NCBI GenBank assembly: GCA_027326105.1
Contig: DAHWFB010000007.1
Location: forward strand, 1-40,572
Length of the DNA: 40,572 bases
Direction of reading: 5' to 3'
Source of the DNA: Acetobacteraceae bacterium
Lineage (GTDB): Bacteria > Pseudomonadota > Alphaproteobacteria > Acetobacterales > Acetobacteraceae
In this document: one piece after another, positions 7,955-16,181 of the stretch
Numbering within the stretch: the first letter of the stretch is position 1
Layout: every line of letters begins with the position of its first letter
Translations under genes and position numbers: made by a program
The notes under the pieces: model-generated
Databases searched by the model: none
Told to the model about the DNA's origin: nothing
Seen by the model: the letters and a program-made list of their open reading frames with translations, nothing else

Positions 7955-10003
7955 TCAGGGGTTGGGCGCCCCCGGCGGCAGCTTCTTCGGGGGCGGCGGC
8001 GCCGGATGGGGAGCCGGCGGATGATAGGCAGGGACCGGTGGGTGGTAGACCGGAGCCGGCGGGTGATAGGCGGGTGCCGGCGGATGATAGACCGGAGCCG
8101 GCGGATGATAAGCGGGTGCCGGCGGGTGATAGACCGGAGCCGGCGGGTGATAAGCGGGAGCCGGCGGGTGATAGACCGGCGCGGGCTTGGGCGCGACCGG
8201 GGCCGGCGGATGATAGATCGGCGCGGGCTTGGGCGCGACCGGAACCGGCGGATGATAGGGCGCCGGCTTCGGCACCCCCGGCAGCGGCGCCGGCTTCACC
8301 AGCGGAACCGACTTGGGCGCGACCGGAACCGGCGGATGATAGATCGGCGCCAGCTTCGGCGCAGGCAGAACCGGGCGCAACGCCGGCCGCGGCGGCGGCG
8401 GGTGGGCAACGCCCGGCGCCCGGGGCGGGACAACCGGGCGCGCCACGATGCGCGGGCCGGGTGCCACTGGCCGCAGCGGCAGCGGCCGCCCGGCGGGAAC
8501 GATATGCAACTGCTGCGCCACATGCGGGGTCACCCCCAGTGTCGCGACGGTCGGGCGCAGCGGGGCTTGGCCGATTACCGGGCGCGCCGCGCCCAGAAGC
8601 TGCGCCCGGGGGAGGTGCTGCACCGCCGGCGCGATGGGCTGCGATGCGACCATCACCCGCGCCGGCACAACCGTCACCGCGCGGCGATTCACGAAGTTGT
8701 TGATGGTGACGTTTCTCTGCACGATCACCGTGCGGTTGATATTGACGATCCGGGTCACCTGCGGGGCGTTGAAGATATTGACTTGGCGCACATAGGCAGG
8801 TGTCACCCGATAGGGCGGGTAGTAGATCTCCCGCGGGCCGAGCGGCACCCAGCCGATCGCGCCGGCGGCGATCCCTCCGGCGGTGATGCCCACCGCGACG
8901 CCGCCGAGATTGATCCCGATATGGAAGAAGCTCACCAGCGCCGGAGCATAGACCGGGCGGGCATAGAGCGGCGGCGCATAGGCCGGGCCCGCGGCCACCA
9001 CCGGCACCCACGCCCAGCGCGGCCCGACCATCACCCACCGCCCGTAGTGGAAGGGCGCGAAGCCCCAAGGGGCGGCGTCGATCCAGGTCCAGCCCCAGGG
9101 TGCGACGTAGGCCCAATGCCCTTCACGATACGGAACCCAGCCGGGCGAGACCGGGGGATACCAGACCGCCCCATACTCCGGCGAACTGCTCCAGGTGCCG
9201 ATCACAGCGAGATCCGCCCCACCCGTCATCTGTGCGACGACCGGCGGCGGAGCCGCGCCGAACGGCCCGCCCGGCACGCCCTCGCCCGCCGCCGGCGCGG
9301 GTGGCAGGGGTGGGCGCTCGCGGGCAAGCTGGGCGGCGAAGAAAGGGTCGGGAATCAGAGTGGAGATGCTGCCGGTGAAGCTGTCCTGGCCGCTGATGGT
9401 CGCGGTCTGCCCGCCGCCGAGGGCGAGGTCTACCCCCGGCCCGGTCACCTGCGCTTGGCCGTCCAGCACCGAGACCAGTGTCGGATTCTGGGTGTCGCCG
9501 GCCGCGATCTCGTAGCGGCCCGAAGACAACAGTTGCACCGTGCCGCGCGGGGTGGTGATCACCATCGTCTGCCCCTGGGGCAGGTTGCGCAGATGGATGT
9601 ACGCCTCGCCCTGCGGCTGGATCGCCTGCAGCGTCGATTCGTCGAGCGCGGTGATGTCGAACTCGGTGCCGCCGTTCATGGCGATGCGGGCGTTGTCGAG
9701 CTCGATCGCCGCCTGTGAACCGGGCTGGGTCCAAAAGGCATTGCCCGCGGTGACCGGGTAGTTGAGGACCGCCGGCTGCCACTGGTCCTCGCTCTCGGTG
9801 TGGAAGGAAACCTGGCCGGCGACCTGCGCCAACCGCCCGACGCGGGCGGGCGGGTTGACGGGCGCCTGGGCGTCGGGTGAAACCGTGGCCGGCGCCTGCT
9901 GGGCCAACGCCGGAACCGGCAGCAGCGGTGCGGCGAGCAGCCCGAGCGCTGCCGCGGCGGCAGGGGCGAAAGTCCACAGCGGTCGTGAGCCATGCCGAGA
10001 CAT
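7955..10003 (-). CDS. secreted FecR/DUF6600-like protein with Pro-rich repeat tail
   Basis: This 682-residue exported protein has a signal peptide (residues 1-34, cleavage after PALA in front of QQ). A FecR-like beta-rich region follows (about 55-200): a Trp/Gln-rich segment, the strands AIELDNARIAMNGGTEFDI, and the TPRGTVQLLSSGRYEI strand pair. A tryptophan- and tyrosine-rich section (about 285-350) with WVPYREGHW, WGWTWID and HYGRW resembles the DUF6600 domain found in such proteins. The last 110 residues are low-complexity, built on YHPPAP repeats. It has no obvious transmembrane anchor after the signal, so it is probably periplasmic or surface-exposed. The start has GGAGA eight bases upstream. 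The molecular role is unknown; FecR proteins normally partner ECF sigma factors, but none is nearby. Confidence 0.8.
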   Translation of the reverse strand: MSRHGSRPLWTFAPAAAAALGLLAAPLLPVPALAQQAPATVSPDAQAPVNPPARVGRLAQVAGQVSFHTESEDQWQPAVLNYPVTAGNAFWTQPGSQAAIELDNARIAMNGGTEFDITALDESTLQAIQPQGEAYIHLRNLPQGQTMVITTPRGTVQLLSSGRYEIAAGDTQNPTLVSVLDGQAQVTGPGVDLALGGGQTATISGQDSFTGSISTLIPDPFFAAQLARERPPLPPAPAAGEGVPGGPFGAAPPPVVAQMTGGADLAVIGTWSSSPEYGAVWYPPVSPGWVPYREGHWAYVAPWGWTWIDAAPWGFAPFHYGRWVMVGPRWAWVPVVAAGPAYAPPLYARPVYAPALVSFFHIGINLGGVAVGITAGGIAAGAIGWVPLGPREIYYPPYRVTPAYVRQVNIFNAPQVTRIVNINRTVIVQRNVTINNFVNRRAVTVVPARVMVASQPIAPAVQHLPRAQLLGAARPVIGQAPLRPTVATLGVTPHVAQQLHIVPAGRPLPLRPVAPGPRIVARPVVPPRAPGVAHPPPPRPALRPVLPAPKLAPIYHPPVPVAPKSVPLVKPAPLPGVPKPAPYHPPVPVAPKPAPIYHPPAPVAPKPAPVYHPPAPAYHPPAPVYHPPAPAYHPPAPVYHPPAPAYHPPAPVYHPPVPAYHPPAPHPAPPPPKKLPPGAPNP
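8009..8351 (-). repeat. in-gene tandem repeat encoding YHPP(A/V)P units
   Basis: The 3' end of the FecR-like gene holds eleven copies of a YHPP-containing unit. The central copies are 7-residue (21-bp) units that alternate YHPPAPV and YHPPAPA. The outer copies are longer, spaced by VAPKPAP. The alternation suggests a 42-bp unit that expanded by slippage or unequal crossing-over. Reading frame is kept throughout. Confidence 0.85.
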
Positions 10004-10257
10004 GGGTTGGTCTCCTCGATCCCCGGCCGGCCGCTGAAGCGCGGACGGCCCGTTTCAACCACCGTTTAAGCGGCGGATTGCGGCGGAATTGGCACCCTTC
10101 CCATTGCGGAATGTCACGCCCCGTATCCAAGTGCAAGGCAGGACGGGGGCTCCATGGAATTGCCGCAAACCGCGCCCAACTGTCTCCGCAGCGCACGCCA
10201 CGGGGCGGAATGCGCGCCGGTTGGAAGGTCCGCGCAACGCGGCGAGGAGAGAACAGG

Positions 10258-10452
10258 ATGAATAGGATCGCGCGATTTGGCCGCCTCGGCCGGCGGCTGG
10301 TGTTGCCGCTGGCGCTGCTCGCAGCCGGTGTCGGGCTGTCGGGCTGCGCCGTCTACCCGGCCTACCCGGCCTATGCCGGACCGGCCTATTACGGCCCCTA
10401 CGCCTATCCCAACGTCGCGGTGCGCGGGGTCTTCGTCTGGCACGGCCGCTGA
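10258..10452 (+). CDS. small lipoprotein
   Basis: This 64-residue protein has a basic N-terminus (MNRIARFGRLGRR), a hydrophobic stretch, and the lipobox LSGC with the lipidated cysteine near residue 30. The mature part is only about 35 residues, rich in Tyr, Pro and Ala (YPAYPAYAGPAYYGPYAY), and ends in VWHGR. A strong ribosome-binding site, GAGGAGA, sits 7 bases before the ATG. It is divergent from the FecR-like protein, and both are Tyr/Pro-rich envelope proteins, so a shared envelope role is possible. Similar tiny lipoproteins of unknown function occur in many alphaproteobacteria. Confidence 0.75.
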   Translation: MNRIARFGRLGRRLVLPLALLAAGVGLSGCAVYPAYPAYAGPAYYGPYAYPNVAVRGVFVWHGR

Positions 10453-10459
10453 GCGGCCG
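10443..10459. terminator. hairpin shared by two convergent genes
   Basis: CGGCCGC and GCGGCCG form a perfect 7-bp stem with a TGA loop, and that TGA is the stop codon of the lipoprotein gene. It lies between convergent genes ending at 10452 and 10462 and could act on both strands. There is no T tract, so intrinsic termination is only a possibility. Confidence 0.4.
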
Positions 10460-10461
10460 AC

Positions 10462-10854
10462 CTACCCGGGCCTGGTGAGATAGCGCGGGTTGGCGAGCGC
10501 CAGCCGCGCGGCCAACTGGTGGTCGAACAGCCGCCCGAGCGGGGCGTCTGCCGCGGGGCCGAAGCGGCGGGCGCGCAAATCCGCGGCCAGCCTGCGCTCG
10601 AGATCGGCAAGCGGCTGCTCGGGGCGCGGCGGCGGGCCGGCGGCGGGATCGGCGGCATAGACCGCGCCGATCAAGGCGCGCAGTTCGCCCACCGCGGCGC
10701 CATCGTCGGCCAGCTCCCGCGCGGCGATCGCCATCGCGTTGGCGATCATCCGCGCGAGATAGTGATGCTCGGGCGCGAGCGCGGGCACGACGGTGGCGAG
10801 CAGTTCGGCGCGCGCGATCGCGAGCAGCACCCTCCCGTCCGCCCCGTCACGCAT
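10462..10854 (-). CDS. DUF6285 protein, LvaB-like partner of the kinase
   Basis: This 130-residue soluble, helical protein begins RVLLAIARAELLATVVPAL and contains HHYLARMIANAMAIAARE, features of DUF6285 proteins that are encoded beside APH-type kinases and acyl-CoA dehydrogenases. It is the last gene of a four-gene operon; its ATG overlaps the 3' end of the kinase gene by 8 bp, indicating translational coupling. By analogy with LvaB of the Pseudomonas putida levulinate pathway, it is probably an accessory subunit required for kinase activity. The analogy rests on gene order and size; the sequence relationship should be tested. Confidence 0.7.
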   Translation of the reverse strand: MRDGADGRVLLAIARAELLATVVPALAPEHHYLARMIANAMAIAARELADDGAAVGELRALIGAVYAADPAAGPPPRPEQPLADLERRLAADLRARRFGPAADAPLGRLFDHQLAARLALANPRYLTRPG

Positions 10855-11866
10855 CCGCCGTCTCCAGCGCGCGGACCAGGCCGAGCGCTTGGTGGGCGAT
10901 CTGCGGCGCCATTCGCCCGGTCAGCGCGGCTTCCAGCACCGGTGACCTCTCGCTCCGGTGGCGCTCGCCCTGCAGCAGCGCGATGATCGCCCAGCGCACG
11001 GTGGCGAATGCCTCCCAGAAGCCGACCCGCTCGGCCGGAACCGGCGCGCCGGCGACCTCTGCGTAGCCGGCATAGAAGGCAGCACGCGCGCCGATCCCGC
11101 CCGCCTCCCGCTCGGGGGCCAGGAACCGCCAGCAGGGCGCGCAGAACCAGCCGACATCCTCAAGCGGGTCACCCCAGGCGGCGAATTCCCAATCGAGCAC
11201 GGCGGCGATCCACCCGCCCTCGGCGATCATCAGATTGCCGGTGCGATAGTCGCCGTGCAGCAGCACGGCGGGCAGCGGCGGCGGCGCCAGCGCGGCCAGG
11301 CGGACCAGCATCCATTCCAGCACCGGCTGCGGCGCGGGCAAGGCGTCGAGCAGGGCGGCGAGATGGGCAAGCCGTGCCGCGACCGGCGGCTCGCCCGACG
11401 GCGGCAGGAAGCCGAGACCGGCCCGCGGCGGGGGGATGGAGTGGATGCGGGCGAGTTCGCGCCCGAGATCTCTGGCCAGCGCGTCGGCGTCGGCGATCGG
11501 CGCATCGGAGCCGGTCAGCCGGCGCGGGTCGGTGATGCCCTGGACCCGGCGGGCAAGACTGAAGGGCCCACCGAGCACCGCGGGGTCCGTGCAGAGCCCG
11601 AGCGGTTCGGCAACCCTCACACCGGCGGCGAAGGCGGCCTCGATCACCCGGTATTCGCCCGCCCGGTCGAGGCTGGCGGGCAGCCGCGCGGCGGCGTCGC
11701 GGCGCAGCACCAGGGCGAGCCGCGTGCCGCCGGGCAATTCGAGACCGAGCCCCCAGTTCTCCTGGATCGCCCCGCCGCCGAGCGGGGCGAGGGCGGCGAT
11801 GCGCACGCCGACGCCGAAACGCCCCCCGAGCCAGGCGGCGAGCCGGGCGCGTTCCGCCCCCGTCAT
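10847..11866 (-). CDS. APH-family phosphotransferase, LvaA/ACAD10-11-type
   Basis: This 339-residue kinase has the aminoglycoside-phosphotransferase fold. The ATP-binding N-lobe includes PLGGGAIQENW. The catalytic loop is LLHGDYRTGNL (aspartate near residue 205) and the metal-binding motif is VLDWEFAAWGDPLEDVGW. In the bacterial and eukaryotic ACAD10/11-type systems this kinase domain phosphorylates the 4-hydroxyl of a 4-hydroxyacyl-CoA, which the adjacent dehydrogenase-like enzyme then removes. The gene is sandwiched between such a dehydrogenase (4-bp ATGA overlap) and a DUF6285 protein, which supports that role over antibiotic resistance. The exact acyl substrate is unknown. Confidence 0.85.
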   Translation of the reverse strand: MTGAERARLAAWLGGRFGVGVRIAALAPLGGGAIQENWGLGLELPGGTRLALVLRRDAAARLPASLDRAGEYRVIEAAFAAGVRVAEPLGLCTDPAVLGGPFSLARRVQGITDPRRLTGSDAPIADADALARDLGRELARIHSIPPPRAGLGFLPPSGEPPVAARLAHLAALLDALPAPQPVLEWMLVRLAALAPPPLPAVLLHGDYRTGNLMIAEGGWIAAVLDWEFAAWGDPLEDVGWFCAPCWRFLAPEREAGGIGARAAFYAGYAEVAGAPVPAERVGFWEAFATVRWAIIALLQGERHRSERSPVLEAALTGRMAPQIAHQALGLVRALETADA

Positions 11867-13062
11867 CCGCCCCAGCGCCAGAAACCGTCGCCCTCTTTGA
11901 GGCAGCCGCGGGCGAGCACCATGCGGTGGACTTCAGAGGCGCCGTCCACCAGCCGCGCCTGGCGGGCGTAGCGGTAGATCCATTCGAGCCGGGTGTCTTT
12001 GGAATAACCCCGCGCACCGCAGAGCTGGATCGCGGTATCGACGGCGCGGGAGAGCGTGTCGGCAACCGCGATCTTGGCCATCGAAACCGCCGCTCGCGCG
12101 TCGGCCCCCTGGTCCAGCAGCCAGGCCGCCTTCATCACCAGAAGCCGCCCGACCTCGATCGCCATCGCCACCTCGCCAAGCATCCATTGCACCCCTTCGT
12201 GACCCGCGAGCGTGGCGCCGAAACTCTGTCGTTCGCGCAGGTAGGGGGCGGCGATCTCGAGCGCGCGGCGGGCAAGGCCGAGCCAGCGCATGCAATGGGT
12301 GAGGCGGGCGGGGTTGAGGCGGATCTGGGTCACGCGCAACCCGTCCCCCACCTCCATCAGCCGGTTTTCGTCGGGAATGGCCAAGCCGTCGAATTCGAGT
12401 TCGCAATGGCCGCCGTGCTCTTCCGGCCCCATGATCGGAATACGGCGGAGGATGCGCCAGCCGGGATCGTCACGATGGAAGAGAAAGGCGGTGAGGCCGC
12501 GGCGGGTGTCGGCGGAAGTGCGGGCAACCAGGATGAAGTGGGCCGCGATGGCGGCGCCGGTGATGAACCATTTGCGCCCGCGCACGATCCAAAACTCCCC
12601 CTCGCGCGCCGCCGTGGTCAGCATCGCGGCGGGGTCGGAGCCGGCGCCGGGGGCAGGCTCGGTCATCGCGAAGGCGGAGCGCACCTCGCCGGCGGCGATC
12701 GGGGCGAGCCAGCGGGCGCGCTGCGCCTCGGTCGCGACGCGGGAGAGCAGCATCATGTTGCCGTCGTCGGGAGCGGCCGCATTGAACACCACCGGGCCGA
12801 ACAGCGAGCGGTTCATCTCCTCGTACGCCGCCGCCATGGCGACAAAGCCGGCGCCCATGCCGCCGTCGCGCGGCGGCAACTGGAGATTCCACAGGCCGGC
12901 GGCGCGGGCCGCGCCGCGCAGCGCCTCCAGTCGATCGAGCCGGATGTTCTCATGGTCGTCGAAACTGTCGGGATCGGCCTCGACGGGCATGATCCGCTCC
13001 GCGACGAAGCCCTGGATGCGCCGGCGCAACGCCTCGGCCTCCGGTGAAAGGGCAAATTCCAT
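11863..13062 (-). CDS. acyl-CoA dehydrogenase family protein, LvaC/ACAD11-like
   Basis: This 399-residue FAD enzyme has the full acyl-CoA dehydrogenase fold: an N-terminal helical domain, the FAD-binding segment FAMTEPAPGAGSDP, the strand motif KWFITGA, and a C-terminal helical domain ending in the LDQGADARAAVSMAK and CGARGYSKDTRLEWIYRYAR segments. The C-terminal half resembles the ACAD10/11 group rather than short-chain dehydrogenases. In the lva pathway the equivalent protein turns 4-phosphoacyl-CoA into an enoyl-CoA. A longer frame exists upstream, but the ATG at 13062 overlaps the stop codon of the SDR gene (TGATG), and the family begins with MEFALSPEAEAL. It is the second gene of the operon. 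Confidence 0.88.
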   Translation of the reverse strand: MEFALSPEAEALRRRIQGFVAERIMPVEADPDSFDDHENIRLDRLEALRGAARAAGLWNLQLPPRDGGMGAGFVAMAAAYEEMNRSLFGPVVFNAAAPDDGNMMLLSRVATEAQRARWLAPIAAGEVRSAFAMTEPAPGAGSDPAAMLTTAAREGEFWIVRGRKWFITGAAIAAHFILVARTSADTRRGLTAFLFHRDDPGWRILRRIPIMGPEEHGGHCELEFDGLAIPDENRLMEVGDGLRVTQIRLNPARLTHCMRWLGLARRALEIAAPYLRERQSFGATLAGHEGVQWMLGEVAMAIEVGRLLVMKAAWLLDQGADARAAVSMAKIAVADTLSRAVDTAIQLCGARGYSKDTRLEWIYRYARQARLVDGASEVHRMVLARGCLKEGDGFWRWGG

Positions 13063-13832
13063 CAGAGGCCGCTCACCAGATGCCCGCCGTCCACCGCGAG
13101 CACCGCGCCGGTGATGTAGCCGGCCTCGGGCGAGAGCAGCAGGCGCAAGGCCGCGTCGAGATCCTCGGGGCGGCCGAGGCGGCGGGCGGGAATACGGCGG
13201 ATCATGGCCTGGCCCTCCGGGCTCGCGAAGAAGGCGCGGTTGAGTGGGGTTTCGATGTAGCCGGGGGCGAGCGCGTTGACGCGGATCCCGTGCCGCGCCC
13301 ACTCCAGCGCCATCTCCCTGGTCAACTGGATCAGCCCGGCCTTGGCGGTGGCGTAGGCGCCGACCCCTCCCGCCTGGCGCAGCCCGAGGATGGAGGCGAT
13401 GTTGACGATCGCGCCACCTCCCGCCCGCGCCATGCCCTTCGCCACCGCGCGAGCGACCAGGAAGGCTCCGCGCAGGTTGGTGGCGAGGACGCGGTCCCAG
13501 GCGGCGATATCCTGATCGAGGAGCGGCGCGCTTTCGTTGATCCCGGCATTGTTGACCAGCCCCCCGAGCGGCCCGAAGGATGCGGCAGCGGCGGCGACGG
13601 TTGCATCCACCGCCGCCGCGTCGGTCACGTCGAGGGCGAAGGTCGCGGCACGTCCGCCGGCGGCGGCGATCTCGGCGGCCAGCGTGGCGAGTTCCGGCGC
13701 CCGCCGCGCGGCGGCGAGGATGGGGTGGCCGGCCGCTGCCAGCATGCGGGCGAAGTGCCGGCCGAGGCCGGAGGAAGCGCCGGTGACCAGGATCGGCGGG
13801 CGCGCACGGCCCGGGCTGGGAGGGTCGGCCAT
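13062..13832 (-). CDS. short-chain dehydrogenase/reductase, LvaD-like
   Basis: This 256-residue SDR has the cofactor motif TGASSGLGRH, the NNAG motif (LVNNAGINES), a catalytic serine in NIASILG, the YATAK Tyr/Lys pair, and a C-terminal VDGGH segment. It is the first gene of the SDR, acyl-CoA dehydrogenase, kinase, DUF6285 operon. In the levulinate pathway the equivalent enzyme reduces a 4-ketoacyl-CoA to a 4-hydroxyacyl-CoA, so that role is inferred. The ATG at 13832 is chosen because the cofactor motif follows at the usual distance. A TATAGT -10 element ends six bases before it and there is no ribosome-binding site, so the transcript is probably leaderless. Upstream start codons at 13970 lie inside the promoter region. 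Confidence 0.82.
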   Translation of the reverse strand: MADPPSPGRARPPILVTGASSGLGRHFARMLAAAGHPILAAARRAPELATLAAEIAAAGGRAATFALDVTDAAAVDATVAAAAASFGPLGGLVNNAGINESAPLLDQDIAAWDRVLATNLRGAFLVARAVAKGMARAGGGAIVNIASILGLRQAGGVGAYATAKAGLIQLTREMALEWARHGIRVNALAPGYIETPLNRAFFASPEGQAMIRRIPARRLGRPEDLDAALRLLLSPEAGYITGAVLAVDGGHLVSGL

Positions 13833-13838
13833 AGCGGG

Positions 13839-13866
13839 ACTATAGGCGGGCTGGCCGGCCCGGCAA
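13839..13866 (-). promoter_or_regulatory. promoter of the SDR operon, leaderless
   Basis: On the minus strand, TTGCCG (13861-13866) is followed by a 16-bp spacer and TATAGT (13839-13844). Predicted transcription start falls on or next to the A of the SDR start codon at 13832. The -35 element is also one arm of a 7-bp inverted repeat (GGCAAGG at 13862-13868, CCTTGCC at 13902-13908), a possible regulator site shared with the divergent transporter. Confidence 0.55.
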
Positions 13867-13984
13867 GGACGCGGCGGGAATGCACTCGGGCAGAGCGTTT
13901 CCCTTGCCAAGCGGGGCGAAACTCCACCACAGTGCCGCCCAGGCTCCGACAGGATCGGTTCGGCAACCACACAGGGGATACGCC

Positions 13985-15229
13985 ATGAGAATATCGCGCC
14001 GTTCGGCCAACCAGATCATCCTCGCTTCCGCCGCGGCGATGGCGGGCGGCCTGCGCATCGAAGCGGCGGCAGCCGCCGGCAAGGTGATCGAGATTGGCAT
14101 CGCCCTTCCGCTCACCGGCGCGGACGCCGATTCCGCCCACCGCATCCTCAACGGCGCCCTGCTCGCCATCAAGCAGGCCAACGATTCCGGCGAGGTGAAG
14201 GGCTACACCCTCAAGCCGTTGATCCTCGACAATGCGACGCCGACCGCCGGCCAGTACGACCCCGCCCAGGCGGCGACGAACGCGCGCAAGATGGTCTCCA
14301 ACCCCGCCGTGATGGCGGCGGTGGGACCGGAAATGAGCGGCTCGGGCAAGGCGATGGCACCGATCCTCTCGGAAGGCGATCTCGCCACCATCACCCCCTC
14401 CTCGACCAGCCCGGATCTGACCAACCCGCAGTTCGCCGCCCAGTTCCGCCCCGCCGGCAAGGCGATCTATTTCCGCACCGTGACGACCGATGCGTTCCAG
14501 GGCCCCAACATGGCCAATTTCTACGCCGAGACCCTGAAGGCGAAGTCGGTCTATGTGCTCGACGACAGCGGCGCCTACGGCGTCGGCCTCGCCAATGCGT
14601 TCATCGGGCAAGCCAAGAAGAAGGGGATCCATGTCCTCGGGCACGACCGGCTGGACCCCAAAGCGGCAGACTACACCACAGCTCTGACCAAGATCAAAGC
14701 TCTCAACGCGGACTCGATCTATTACGGCGGCGTGATGCAGGCCGGGGCGAAGCTCGCCAAGCAGGCGTATGACATCGTGCCCAAGATGATCAAGGGCGGC
14801 GGAGACGGGATCTACGCCCCCGAGATGCTTACCGCGGTGGGATTTCCCGCCGCCGAAGGGTGGTATGCCACCATCGCCTCCCCCCACGTGACCGACAATC
14901 CCAAGGTGCAGGCCTGGGTCAAGCTCTACGCCGCGACCTACCACACCCAGCCGGATGACTACGCCATCACCGCCTACGACGCGGGCCTCGTCATCGTCGA
15001 TGCGCTGAGGCGCATCGTCGCCGCCGGCAAGCCCATCACCCGCGCTCTGGTGCGCGACTATATCCAAAGCTCGAAGACGCCGACACTGCAGGGTGTGGTC
15101 TCGTTCGACGCCAACGGCGACATCACCAACCGCGTCGTCAGCGTATTCCAGGTGGTCAAGAACCCGAAGTACCCGCTGAATGACATGCTGAAGCAGTTCA
15201 AGTATGTCGGCGTAGCCCCGCAGACCTGA
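13985..15229 (+). CDS. ABC transporter substrate-binding protein, Leu/Ile/Val type
   Basis: This 414-residue periplasmic solute-binding protein belongs to the type I branched-chain amino-acid/amide family. The N-terminus has paired arginines (ISRRSANQ) followed by a short hydrophobic segment ending in AAAAAGK, so it is exported by Sec or possibly Tat. The mature protein opens with IEIGIALPLTG, the usual start of the first lobe, and contains GPEMSGSGKAMAPI and ITPSSTSPDLT, typical ligand-pocket loops. The ATG at 13985 has GGGGAT eight bases upstream; a longer frame begins at 13880. It heads a transporter operon and faces the SDR-ACAD-kinase operon. Substrate may be an organic acid rather than an amino acid; this cannot be read from sequence. 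Confidence 0.88.
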   Translation: MRISRRSANQIILASAAAMAGGLRIEAAAAAGKVIEIGIALPLTGADADSAHRILNGALLAIKQANDSGEVKGYTLKPLILDNATPTAGQYDPAQAATNARKMVSNPAVMAAVGPEMSGSGKAMAPILSEGDLATITPSSTSPDLTNPQFAAQFRPAGKAIYFRTVTTDAFQGPNMANFYAETLKAKSVYVLDDSGAYGVGLANAFIGQAKKKGIHVLGHDRLDPKAADYTTALTKIKALNADSIYYGGVMQAGAKLAKQAYDIVPKMIKGGGDGIYAPEMLTAVGFPAAEGWYATIASPHVTDNPKVQAWVKLYAATYHTQPDDYAITAYDAGLVIVDALRRIVAAGKPITRALVRDYIQSSKTPTLQGVVSFDANGDITNRVVSVFQVVKNPKYPLNDMLKQFKYVGVAPQT

Positions 15230-15248
15230 TCCGGCAGAGTCCGCGGCG

Positions 15249-16178
15249 ATGACGCCGTCCGCCCTGTTCCTGCAGCAGGTGATCAACGGGCTGAGTCTGG
15301 GGGCGATGTATTCGCTGCTCGCGCTGGGGTTCACGCTCGTTTACGGCATCCTCGAACTCATCAACTTCTCGCACTTCAATGTATTCATGGTGGGCTCGTT
15401 CATCGCCATGTGGGTGCTGCAGTTCTTCGGGCTGTCCGGCCAGCAGGTGATCCTCACCGGCTGGCCGCTGCTCGGCGTGCTCGGGGCGGCGCTGCTGATC
15501 ACCATGCTGGCGACCGGCCTCCTCGGCGTCGGCATCGAGCGCTTCTCGCTGCGCCCGCTACGCAACGTGCCGGGGCCGGTGGCGATGATCACCACCATCG
15601 GCATCTCCTACATCCTCTTCAACGTCATTCTGCTGACGGTGGGTGCGGAGACCAAGAATTTTCCTAACCCGCTTCCGATGGTGAAATGGCACGTCGGCGG
15701 GGCGGTGGTGGAGTTGCGTGAGGTGCTGATCTGGGCGATCTCGCTCGTGCTCATGTTGCTCTTGCAGTTCTTCGTGCAGCGTTCGCGCCTGGGCAAGGCG
15801 ATGCGGGCGACCGCGCAGGACCCGGAGGCGGCGCGAATGATGGGGGTGGAGGTCGACCGGGTGGTGATCACCGCCTTCTTCCTGGGCTCGGCACTCGCCG
15901 GGGCGGGTGGGATGTTCTTCGGCCTATACTACAATTTCACCAGCTTCCTCATCGGCTACACGGCGGGCCTGCGCGCCTTCACCGCCGCTGTCCTGGGCGG
16001 CATCGGCAGCGTGCCGGGTGCTATGGTGGGCGGGGTAATGATCGGGCTGATCGAATCGCTCTCCGGGCAATATATCGCGGTCCGCTGGAGCGACGTGATC
16101 ATCTTCTCCATCCTGGTGCTGATCCTGGTGTTCCGCCCGGCCGGCCTGTTCGGCCGGCTCGCGCCAACCAAGTCCTGA
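15249..16178 (+). CDS. livH: branched-chain-type ABC transporter permease LivH
   Basis: This 309-residue inner-membrane permease has about eight transmembrane segments. LivH landmarks are the opening segment LFLQQVINGLSLGAMYSLLALGF (first helix), the GIERFSLRPLRN loop, the cytoplasmic EAARMMGVEVDRV coupling helix that contacts the ATPases, and the AFTAAVLGGIGSVPGAMVGG segment. It starts 19 bp after the binding-protein gene and is followed 3 bp later by the LivM-LivG fusion gene, so all are co-transcribed. The translocated compound is unknown. Confidence 0.92.
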   Translation: MTPSALFLQQVINGLSLGAMYSLLALGFTLVYGILELINFSHFNVFMVGSFIAMWVLQFFGLSGQQVILTGWPLLGVLGAALLITMLATGLLGVGIERFSLRPLRNVPGPVAMITTIGISYILFNVILLTVGAETKNFPNPLPMVKWHVGGAVVELREVLIWAISLVLMLLLQFFVQRSRLGKAMRATAQDPEAARMMGVEVDRVVITAFFLGSALAGAGGMFFGLYYNFTSFLIGYTAGLRAFTAAVLGGIGSVPGAMVGGVMIGLIESLSGQYIAVRWSDVIIFSILVLILVFRPAGLFGRLAPTKS

Positions 16179-16181
16179 GCC

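Noticed and set aside
8009-8351. Regular repeats resembling a CRISPR array
   Set aside because: The units keep a coding frame for YHPP repeats, there are no unique spacers of equal length, and no cas genes occur nearby.
7250-9718. 822-residue open frame on the plus strand opposite the FecR-like gene
   Set aside because: It is a high-GC shadow frame, arginine- and proline-rich, with no domain, and the minus-strand product has a signal peptide and recognisable folds.
10847-11866. Aminoglycoside resistance gene
   Set aside because: The APH fold is present, but the operon with acyl-CoA dehydrogenase and DUF6285 protein points to acyl-CoA metabolism.
11863-13302. Longer start for the acyl-CoA dehydrogenase
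   Set aside because: The extra 80 residues overlap the SDR gene and lack family similarity; the ATG at 13062 coincides with the SDR stop.
13625-15334. 569-residue minus-strand frame opposite the binding-protein gene
   Set aside because: It overlaps the SDR gene 5' end and promoter region and mirrors the high-GC binding-protein gene; no domain is visible.
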